Assembly (NCBI GenBank): GCA_029287235.1
Contig: JARFRM010000284.1
Coordinates: forward strand, 1 to 64,000
Length of the DNA stretch: 64,000 bases
From: Thermoanaerobaculales bacterium
GTDB lineage: Bacteria > Acidobacteriota > Thermoanaerobaculia > Thermoanaerobaculales > Sulfomarinibacteraceae
Direction of reading: 5' to 3'
Below, one piece after another: positions 51,856-59,330 of this stretch. The translations under genes and the position numbers were made by a program. How positions within the stretch are numbered: position 1 is the first letter of the stretch; the number at the start of each line of letters is the position of its first letter. A model generated the notes under the pieces. The model made no database searches. It worked only from the letters and a program-made list of their open reading frames with translations, and was not told the DNA's origin.

Positions 51856-54513
51856 ATGAAACGAACCGGAACGAAAACCCGCCTCACAACCACCACAGTT
51901 CTGTTCCTGGCTGCGACCACCGTTCTCGCGCTGGAACCGCCGACGGCCGAACAGATCGAGAACTACCGACAGGACGGGACACTCGCCGCCAGGGCTGACG
52001 CCGCTCGATCCTTCGGCAATCACCGGGTGGCGCCGCAACTCGCAGCACGTTTCGGAGCGCAGGCGACCGTCCTCAAGGCGCTGCCCGATGCGCCCTCGGT
52101 GCTCCCGTCCGACGGGTCGCCTCGGGTTCTCACCCTGCTCATCGCCTTCGAAGACATGCCGGGCTTCACCGATCCCGCCATTGTCCACGATCGGATCTAC
52201 GGCGATGGCGAGGCCGAAGCGTTTCCCTACGAAAGCATGACCAACTTCTACCGGCGATCGTCCTACGGTCAACTCGAGATCGCGGGCTCGACTCTCGGTT
52301 GGTACACAACTCCCTACCAACGATCCGAAGTCGTGGAGAGCTACATCGGGCGCCAGGCTCTCATCAAGGAGGTCATCACCCACCACGACACCGAGGGCCA
52401 CGATTTCTCGCAGTACGACAATGACGGCGACGGGGTCATCGATTACCTCGTCATCATCTGGACCGGCGCCCACGGTGAGTGGGCCGAATTCTGGTGGGGT
52501 TACAAGACGAGCTTCTTCAACGACAACTTCACGGTCGACGGGGTCAAGGTCGGGACCTATTCGTGGCAGTGGGAGAACTACGACTGGCCGGGCGAGTTCA
52601 CTCCCGAGGTTCTGATCCACGAAACCGGTCACGCCCTCGGACTGCCCGACTTCTACGACTACGACGATGCCATCGGTCCCAGGGGCGGCGTCGGCGGGAT
52701 GGACCAGATGGATGGCAACTGGGGCGACCACAACGCCTTCTCCAAGTGGGTGCTGGGCTGGCTTGAACCCGAAATCTACAACCAGGATCTTCACTCCATT
52801 GTGTTCTCCCCCTCCGACGCTTTTCCCGACGCCGCGGTCCTCATGCACGGCGACCCAGTCGCCGACCCCTTCGCCGAGTACTACCTGGTCCAGGCCCGTC
52901 AGCCGGAGGGAAACGACGCCGAGCTTCCGACCCGCGGCGTGCTCATCTGGCACATTGACGCCCGGACCGATGCCGACGGCCATTTCCTCTACAACAACTC
53001 CTACACCGAGCACAAGCTGCTGCGACTCATGGAAGCCGACGGCCTCGAGGAGATCGAACAGGGCAGGCGCGCGGACGCCGACGACTTCTACTCGGTCGGC
53101 GATGTCTTCGATAGCGACAGCTTCCCGAGCTCTCACCGCTATGACGGAGTGCCGACAAACCTCTCCATCAACAGCATCTCCCACAGCTGGGCGGGCCCCG
53201 ACATGCAGATCGGAGCCGATCTCGGCTCCGGCTGCGCCCTGTGGTGCGACTCGTCGGTGACCCCCAACGCCTGGCCCGGGGTTCCCATCAGCTTCAACGG
53301 ATCTCTGGACACCGCCAATTGCGACGGAACCGCATCCTTCGGGTGGCTCTTCGGTGACGGCGCCGAATCGGGCGACACCAGCGCGTCACACGCCTATGTC
53401 TCCACCGGAACCTACGACTGGAGCGTCAATGCCGAACTCGAGGACGCCACCTGCGCCCACAACGGCTCCGTGCTGGTCTGCACCGATTTCCCGTGCTGGC
53501 AGTGGAGTCCGTCGACGCCGATGATCGAGGCGCGCGCCCAGCACGCCACGGTCGAGCTCGAAGATGGCCGGATCCTCGTCGTCGGCGGTGGGCTCTCGGT
53601 GCCGGAGATCTATGACCCCGAAACCGGGGTCTGGTCGCCGGCTGCGGCGACCGTCTACCCGCACCTCTTCACCCTGGCGGTGCTGCTTCATGACGGACGA
53701 GTCCTTGTGGTGGGCGATGATGCCGATGGCGAACCCGGAACGGAGATCTATGATCCGGCCACCGACGCCTGGGCCACAACCGGTCAGCTCAACCACAACC
53801 GAACCTCCCACTCGGCCATCACTCTCTCCGATGGGCGGGTGCTGGTCGCCGGCGGGATCTTCGGCGGGTTTCCCCATTACGACGAGGTTGAATCTGTCGA
53901 GGTCTTCGACCCTATGTCGGAGTCCTGGTCGGTGATCGGCGCCCTCAACGGAGAACGGTTCTACCCGGGGTTGGCCAACCTCCACGACGGTCGAACCGTG
54001 ATCGCCGGCGCCCGAGAGCTGTCCCTCTTCGACCCGGCGTCCGACGCCCTGACGCGGGCCGCTCCTCTGCCGGCGGAGTGGCAGGCGCCCATCGCCATCA
54101 CGCTTGACGACGGGCGGGTCCTGCTCACCGGGATCGCCAACGCCCCCATGACTCTGCTCTGGAATCCCGTCGACGGACGATGGACCATCGCCGGCCCCAC
54201 GAACACGCTCCGCCAACTTCCAACCGCCAACAAACTGGCCAACGGCCTCGTTCTCGTGACCGGAGGCATCGACATGTCGGGCATTCCCATCGCATCCACC
54301 GAGTTCTTCGACCCGGCGACGAAGAAGTGGTCGTCGGGCTCATCGCTGACCATGGAGCGGGGAGCGCACACGGCGACCCTGACGGCCGCCGGCAACCTGT
54401 TCATCGCGGGTGGATTCACCGATTCGGGACCGACGCCGATCACAAACGGTACCGAGATCTTTGTCCAACCGACCACCCCGCCGAGGGAAATCGGAGGGCG
54501 CGTCTCGCCGTGA
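51856..54513 (+). CDS. Secreted M6-type metalloprotease with PKD and kelch-like repeats
   Basis: 885 aa. Signal peptide to about LALEPP. The zinc-binding HETGHALGLPDFYD motif (about 256-269) follows FYRRSSYGQLEIAG, typical of M6 (immune-inhibitor-A-like) peptidases; GGMDQMDGNWGDHNAFSKWVLGW is the conserved Met-turn region. A PKD-like fold (about 450-545, ASFGWLFGDGAESGDT) links to kelch repeats (about 560-870, EDGRILVVGGG, SDGRVLVAGGI, DDGRVLLTG). It is divergent from the sulfatase-like gene. Poor promoter boxes (CCGACA/TAGAGT) lie just upstream. Confidence 0.88.
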   Translation: MKRTGTKTRLTTTTVLFLAATTVLALEPPTAEQIENYRQDGTLAARADAARSFGNHRVAPQLAARFGAQATVLKALPDAPSVLPSDGSPRVLTLLIAFEDMPGFTDPAIVHDRIYGDGEAEAFPYESMTNFYRRSSYGQLEIAGSTLGWYTTPYQRSEVVESYIGRQALIKEVITHHDTEGHDFSQYDNDGDGVIDYLVIIWTGAHGEWAEFWWGYKTSFFNDNFTVDGVKVGTYSWQWENYDWPGEFTPEVLIHETGHALGLPDFYDYDDAIGPRGGVGGMDQMDGNWGDHNAFSKWVLGWLEPEIYNQDLHSIVFSPSDAFPDAAVLMHGDPVADPFAEYYLVQARQPEGNDAELPTRGVLIWHIDARTDADGHFLYNNSYTEHKLLRLMEADGLEEIEQGRRADADDFYSVGDVFDSDSFPSSHRYDGVPTNLSINSISHSWAGPDMQIGADLGSGCALWCDSSVTPNAWPGVPISFNGSLDTANCDGTASFGWLFGDGAESGDTSASHAYVSTGTYDWSVNAELEDATCAHNGSVLVCTDFPCWQWSPSTPMIEARAQHATVELEDGRILVVGGGLSVPEIYDPETGVWSPAAATVYPHLFTLAVLLHDGRVLVVGDDADGEPGTEIYDPATDAWATTGQLNHNRTSHSAITLSDGRVLVAGGIFGGFPHYDEVESVEVFDPMSESWSVIGALNGERFYPGLANLHDGRTVIAGARELSLFDPASDALTRAAPLPAEWQAPIAITLDDGRVLLTGIANAPMTLLWNPVDGRWTIAGPTNTLRQLPTANKLANGLVLVTGGIDMSGIPIASTEFFDPATKKWSSGSSLTMERGAHTATLTAAGNLFIAGGFTDSGPTPITNGTEIFVQPTTPPREIGGRVSP

Positions 54514-54515
54514 TG

Positions 54516-54692
54516 GGGGTTAGGGGTTGGAAGGTGAAAAAGTTAGAGAGCTAGGAGTTAGGAATCGACGGAATTGGGGGCAGGCGGGGAACCACGTGCC
54601 CTACGGTGACACGTGCCCTACGGTGATCTGAAGACGCCCAAGGAAAGCACCTTCTCACTTTCTCACTTTCTCACCCTCTGACTTTCTCACTC
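54516..54692. repeat. Spacer made almost wholly of short tandem repeats
   Basis: Seven degenerate heptamers (54516-54564: GGGGTTA, GGGGTTG, GAAGGTG, AAAAAGT, TAGAGAG, CTAGGAG, TTAGGAA), then a 17-bp perfect direct repeat CACGTGCCCTACGGTGA (54593-54609 and 54610-54626), then octamers (TCTCACTT twice, TCTCACCC, TCTGACTT, TCTCACTC; 54653-54692). Three repeat types in fewer than 180 bases separate the M6-type gene from the convergent secA-like gene. Confidence 0.8.
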
Positions 54693-54693
54693 T

Positions 54694-57105
54694 TCACTCT
54701 TCCCGTTTCTCGAGCTCCGCCTTGAGCTTTCGCCGCTTCCAGTGCAGAACGAGCCCCCACAGGAACAGCACCGGCGCCGCGGCGATGGCGCCGATGGCGG
54801 CGAAGCCCGCCCGGTTGGCGAGCTGACGCATGGAGTTGTCGCCGAAGGGCGCATCGCTCACCTGATAGGTCCAGGTCGAGGAGGGACCGGTTAGACCCTG
54901 GCCCCGCCAATCGACCCCGTCAGGGGTCACCTCGAGGGCGTTGAAAAAGGATGAGATTTCGTCGTCGATGGCGTTCTGGAGATCCTCGAAGGCCACACCC
55001 GCCTCCTTGCAGAACTCCGCCGCAGGGTCCTTGCCGACATAGCCGACCACGTGGATCCCGTCTCGGATTCGAGCCAACTCGGCGAGATGATCGCTCCAAC
55101 AGCGATCCATGACCACCAGGGTGAGACGTCGTTCGATCTCCTCGAGAAAATCGGGCCCGACCTTCATCGAGAGTTCATCCCACTTTTCCGGGCAACAGGA
55201 GCGAAGCAGATCCGGTCGCTCATCACCGAGCAGGATCCGCTGCCGACGATCCTGGAAGAAGAACCGCTGGGATTCGATCACCGCCGAGAACTCCCACAGG
55301 CGGCGACGAACATCCAGGTTTTCGCCCTCGATGATCCGCTGGGCGCGGTCGATCTCGTGGGCGAGCACCGGAGAATCGACGACCGCATCCTGCCGGTCGG
55401 GAAGCACCCGAGCGCTGATCAGCTTCTCAACCCCGTAACGTCGGATCAGCGGATCCTCCAGGCTGACGTAGAAACGCGACGAGCCCGGGTCCCCCTGGCG
55501 ACCCGCACGGCCGCGCAGCTGCCGATCGATCCGAAGGCTCTCGTGACGGTTTGTCCCGATCACATAGAGACCCCCGAGCTCGACGACACGATCCCGCTCA
55601 CTCTCGTCGGCACCGCCGAGCTTGATATCGGTTCCGCGGCCGGCCATGTTCGTGGAGATCGTCACCGCGCCGGGGGCTCCGGCTTCGGCAATGATGCCGG
55701 CCTCGAATTCGTCGTTCTTGGCATTGAGCACTCTGCACGGAACCCCCGACCGCACGAGCGCGTCGGAGAGCTCCTCGGACTCGGCGACGCTGGCCGTACC
55801 GACCAGGATCGGCCGCCCGGTTGCCTGGACCCGGGTGATCTCATCCATCAACGCACGGTGTTTCGCCTCGAGGTGAGTGAAATTCAGGTCCTGGTGATCG
55901 ACTCGAATGCAAGATCGGTGCGGCGGGATCACCACCACTTGAAGATCGTAGAAATCGCGAAGCTCATCGGCCGACGAGCTGGCGGTGGCGGTCATGCCGC
56001 ACAGTTTCGGGTAGGTCCTGAGGAAGTGGTGCATGGTGACGGAACCGAGAATCCGTCCTTCGTCCTGTAGACAAAGTTGTTCCTTGGCCTCGATGGCCGC
56101 CTGGAGTCCGTCGGGCCACTGGCGGTTATCGGCGACTCGGCCCGTGAAGTCGTCGACCAACTCGATCCGATCTCGACGGACGATGTAATCGCGGTCGCGC
56201 TCGAGGAGGTGAAGTGCATGGAGTGCGTTGCGCAGATCGGCGAGGAGCTCCAGATTTTCCGGCTCGTAGAGGTTTCCGCAGCCGAGGATGGCCTCCACCC
56301 GCGCCGAACCGGCTTCGGTGAGGAAGATGTTGTGTCCGTACTCGTCGGTGTCGAAGTCCACTTCCGGTTCGAGTTGACGGGCTATCACGGCGGTTCGCTC
56401 GGCGCGGTTGACGTGTCCCTCGACCGCACCGGCGATCACGAGAGGAATCCGGGCCTCGTCGATCAGAATGGAATCCGCCTCGTCCACCAAAGCGAATGAC
56501 GCATGGCGCCGCAACAGTCGGTCCGGCTCGAGCGCGAGAAAACCGCGGAGGAAATCAAACCCTGCTTCTTTGGCGGTGAGGTAGGTGATGTCGCAGTCGT
56601 AGGCGCGCTGCCGATCTTCCGGGGTCGATGTCTCCTGGACGACACCCACCGACAGACCGAAGGTCCGGTAGATGGGCCCCATCCAGGCGGCGTCGCGCCT
56701 GGCGAGATAATCGTTGAAGGTGAGCACGTGCGCCCCTCCGCCGCCGAGAGCCGCGAGGGTCACCGGCGCCACCGCGGCAAGGGTCTTGCCCTCACCGGTC
56801 GCCATTTCGACCACCGAACCCTCCGCCAACGCGAGACCGGCCGCGAGCTGTTCCTCAAAGGGGCGCAGACCGATGCTCCGGTGGGCCACCTCACGGACCA
56901 TGGCGAAGGTCTCGAGGAGCAGGCCCTCCGGATCGGATCCACTCCGAGCTCGCCCGTGAAGACCACCCGCAATCTCCTCAAGGGCATCGTCGCCGAGGTC
57001 CCGCCACGTCTGCTCCATCGCTTGGATTCGGCTCAGATGCTCCGCGTACCCGGCAACGCCGTACTCCACCGTGTCACCGAGCCACAGACGGACGCGGCGA
57101 GTCAA
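54694..57105 (-). CDS. Accessory SecA-like translocase ATPase with a C-terminal membrane anchor
   Basis: 803 aa, shorter than housekeeping SecA (about 840-930). Walker A is MATGEGKT (about 101-108), Walker B VDEADSILIDEARIP, and TNMAGRGTDIKLGG and RQLRGRAGRQGDPGSS complete the motor. A preprotein cross-linking domain and helical wing/scaffold domains are recognisable. The usual zinc/SecB-binding tail is missing; the last 45 residues instead carry a hydrophobic helix (GFAAIGAIAAAPVLFLWGLVLHW) and a Lys/Arg/Glu-rich end. A SecA2-type role in export of special clients is likely. No secY2 lies nearby. Confidence 0.85.
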   Translation of the reverse strand: MTRRVRLWLGDTVEYGVAGYAEHLSRIQAMEQTWRDLGDDALEEIAGGLHGRARSGSDPEGLLLETFAMVREVAHRSIGLRPFEEQLAAGLALAEGSVVEMATGEGKTLAAVAPVTLAALGGGGAHVLTFNDYLARRDAAWMGPIYRTFGLSVGVVQETSTPEDRQRAYDCDITYLTAKEAGFDFLRGFLALEPDRLLRRHASFALVDEADSILIDEARIPLVIAGAVEGHVNRAERTAVIARQLEPEVDFDTDEYGHNIFLTEAGSARVEAILGCGNLYEPENLELLADLRNALHALHLLERDRDYIVRRDRIELVDDFTGRVADNRQWPDGLQAAIEAKEQLCLQDEGRILGSVTMHHFLRTYPKLCGMTATASSSADELRDFYDLQVVVIPPHRSCIRVDHQDLNFTHLEAKHRALMDEITRVQATGRPILVGTASVAESEELSDALVRSGVPCRVLNAKNDEFEAGIIAEAGAPGAVTISTNMAGRGTDIKLGGADESERDRVVELGGLYVIGTNRHESLRIDRQLRGRAGRQGDPGSSRFYVSLEDPLIRRYGVEKLISARVLPDRQDAVVDSPVLAHEIDRAQRIIEGENLDVRRRLWEFSAVIESQRFFFQDRRQRILLGDERPDLLRSCCPEKWDELSMKVGPDFLEEIERRLTLVVMDRCWSDHLAELARIRDGIHVVGYVGKDPAAEFCKEAGVAFEDLQNAIDDEISSFFNALEVTPDGVDWRGQGLTGPSSTWTYQVSDAPFGDNSMRQLANRAGFAAIGAIAAAPVLFLWGLVLHWKRRKLKAELEKREE

Positions 57106-57397
57106 ACTGTCCGGAATTGCCCGAATCGCGCACCTCCCAGGCTGTTCAACACGATCTACGACCGCGTCGGTTCTTTTGTTCGGTCTTCTTCATCAACTCG
57201 GCGGCGCCTCAACGCATCATACTGGGACATCGATGCCCCCCCAGTCATTGATTCTTCCAGGGCTCGTCCCAAATCGGCACGAACCGTCGCTGAACAACTT
57301 CTGATCATCCGGCCCGAATCCGGCACGGATCGTGCTATCGATCAGCATGAGTGACGAAAGAGCGGCCCGTTGGATGCGCGGCGAAGGGAGACTGATC
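57106..57397. other. Divergent spacer without a visible gene
   Basis: 292 bases between the secA-like gene and the small protein at 57398. The short ORFs across it have no domain or ribosome-binding support. No repeat or terminator was recognised. Confidence 0.4.
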
Positions 57398-57775
57398 ATG
57401 AGCGACGGAACACAGGGCGACACGGATCGGCGTCCAGACTGGTTTGCCGACTTTGAAGACAAGCTGGTCGATCTCATCCGAACGGCTCCCGGTTCCCAGA
57501 CCCAGGATCTCGGCGCCTGCCTGACCGTGCTCATCCCGCGTGGAGGTGGCGCCGACAACGCCATTTTCGGCGGGCTCGTCACCGCCAAGGACGAACATCC
57601 GAATCAGATGCAGGAAGAGCTGTTGACGGCGGTGGTCTGGGCGCTGCTAGCCGACGGAGTCTCTCCGGATGTGCTGCGCGCGACCTTCGAGCACTCCATG
57701 ATCACCGCTGAGCCCGTGACCACCGATCTCGATGTCCTGCTGACGGATGAATTCACGGACGACATCGTCAACTAG
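57398..57775 (+). CDS. Small acidic protein of unknown function
   Basis: 125 aa from the ATG at 57398 (GGGAGA upstream); earlier ATGs (57332, 57347) lack a good site. Very acidic, with DWFADFEDKLVDLIRTA near the start and many Asp/Glu/Thr near the end (DLDVLLTDEFTDDIVN). No membrane segment. LTVLIPRGGGADNAIFGGLVTA is a possible strand-loop core. I do not recognise it. It runs divergently from the secA-like gene, sharing a promoter region. Confidence 0.6.
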   Translation: MSDGTQGDTDRRPDWFADFEDKLVDLIRTAPGSQTQDLGACLTVLIPRGGGADNAIFGGLVTAKDEHPNQMQEELLTAVVWALLADGVSPDVLRATFEHSMITAEPVTTDLDVLLTDEFTDDIVN

Positions 57776-57796
57776 GGGATCCCAAGCTTCAGGTCT

Positions 57797-57831
57797 CAAT
57801 CAACAATCCACAATTCATCATTCATGATTTC
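57797..57831. repeat. Five tandem heptamers
   Basis: CAATCAA, CAATCCA, CAATTCA, TCATTCA, TGATTTC, with no gap. The array covers the stop codon of the gene ending at 57822, so that gene's last residues are repeat-derived. Confidence 0.75.
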
Positions 57832-59330
57832 TCGAGCCTCATCGTCGCTCCGAGCCACCGGTCTCGGATTTCGTCGGGAATCTCGAGGTCCTCTCGCGTC
57901 ACCGCGAGGAGAGCCGGATAGAGCCACTCATCACCGAAGGCCACAGCTGCCGCAGCGGCCCTGACCTCGGGTCTCTCCCGTCCAACGAGCGTGTGCAACC
58001 TTCGTTTCCGAGCCGAACCCGATCCCGCACACAACGCCAGCCTGACACCGGCGACGGAGGCGATCTCCACCAGACGACCCTCCCGGGCGGTCAGCTCGTG
58101 AGGGCGAAGAGGCCCCGGGCTCCAGAGACTCCGCACAGCACCCCACCCTCGGCGAAGGCCGTCGACGATCCTCGGCCAGAAATCCAGCGGGCGCCCCCGG
58201 CTGCCGACGTTCTCGATCCGGATTCCGAGGAGCTCCGACAACAAGCTCCGCTCCTCGGTGGTGACTTCGACAACCATGGAGTGACCCGCATCGCCCGATC
58301 CGGGCTCGGTGGCGACCACCACGCCGCCTCGCTTCGCCGCCCACCGCACCAACGAGGACGGGGACTCCATCCGCCTCGTCGCTCCCTTCCTCGTCTGGAC
58401 GACGGGCGAGGCCATAATCTGATCACGGCGAAGCCCGAGGACCGCTGATCGCAGAAGCAGCGCACTCAGCCGTCGGCGGACCGGCTCGTCCACCGACGGC
58501 AACCGATCGACCAGGAGCAGCAGCATCCGCACCGCCTCGTCGATGAGGGGCTCGAGGTGCGGGTTGGCAGCGGCGCGGAGCTCGTCGGCGCTCGACCCGG
58601 CAGCCGCGCCGCCGATCATCTCGACCGCGGCGGAAAACGGTGGGTAGCCCGGCACCACCGCTCTGGCCGACAGGACCCCGTGCTCGAGGAGCCACAACCG
58701 GGGCGACTCACCCGATGCCGTCACGGCGATCTCCCCCGGCAACGGATCGGCGATTCTCATGCGATAGAGGCCCTCCGGGAACCCCCGCTCGACGGGACGA
58801 CCGCAGACGACAACGGGGATCGGCACGAAGCGGAGCGCCGTTCGGAGCCAGGCCACGGCCCGGTGTGAGGCGAGCCCCCGGCAACGCCAGTTCACGACAG
58901 TCGATGGCGAGCCGGTGTCCGACTCGGTGATCTCGAGCTCGATCCGACCCCGACGGGCCTCCATCCGGCCCGACCGACCCCCGGATCGGGTCTGCAACGT
59001 GATCCGGGCGCCCGGCAGACCCGTTGCCCACAGCAGGGCCAAGAGCCCGGCCGCCTCGACACGACCGATGGCGGCCTGACGACGGACCCGAGGAACATCG
59101 GGACCAAAGACCTCCCCGAGATCCCGAAGCTCGTCGGGAGCGGCAAGGGCGCCATCACATCGGATTTCGAATCCACCCCAGGCACAGTCGATCTCTACTC
59201 CGGCCACCCCCCGGGCATTGGCGAGACGAACCAGCTCTGCCGGAACCTGCCACGGACCCTGGAGCTGGGCGCCGCACAGGGTCGCAATCTCCGCGGCGAC
59301 GTCGATGGCGAAGAGTTCGTCCGCTCTCAC
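57822..59330 (-). CDS. Unrecognised partner of the GHKL-transglutaminase protein
   Basis: 502 aa from a GTG at 59330 whose GTGA overlaps the upstream stop. Very rich in Arg, Leu, Ala and Val; no signal peptide or clear membrane segment. An alternating strand/helix first half and a helical segment (about 260-300, EPLIDEAVRMLLLLVDRLP) might correspond to the middle or client-binding part of Hsp90-like proteins; this is weak. A conserved function cannot be read from motifs. The four-base overlap says the two proteins work together. Confidence 0.7.
   Translation of the reverse strand: MRADELFAIDVAAEIATLCGAQLQGPWQVPAELVRLANARGVAGVEIDCAWGGFEIRCDGALAAPDELRDLGEVFGPDVPRVRRQAAIGRVEAAGLLALLWATGLPGARITLQTRSGGRSGRMEARRGRIELEITESDTGSPSTVVNWRCRGLASHRAVAWLRTALRFVPIPVVVCGRPVERGFPEGLYRMRIADPLPGEIAVTASGESPRLWLLEHGVLSARAVVPGYPPFSAAVEMIGGAAAGSSADELRAAANPHLEPLIDEAVRMLLLLVDRLPSVDEPVRRRLSALLLRSAVLGLRRDQIMASPVVQTRKGATRRMESPSSLVRWAAKRGGVVVATEPGSGDAGHSMVVEVTTEERSLLSELLGIRIENVGSRGRPLDFWPRIVDGLRRGWGAVRSLWSPGPLRPHELTAREGRLVEIASVAGVRLALCAGSGSARKRRLHTLVGRERPEVRAAAAAVAFGDEWLYPALLAVTREDLEIPDEIRDRWLGATMRLEKS

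Noticed and set aside
49771-53184. 1137-aa minus-strand ORF extending over the M6 protease gene
   Set aside because: Only the part up to 51714 has sulfatase features; the rest is the antisense shadow of the protease gene.
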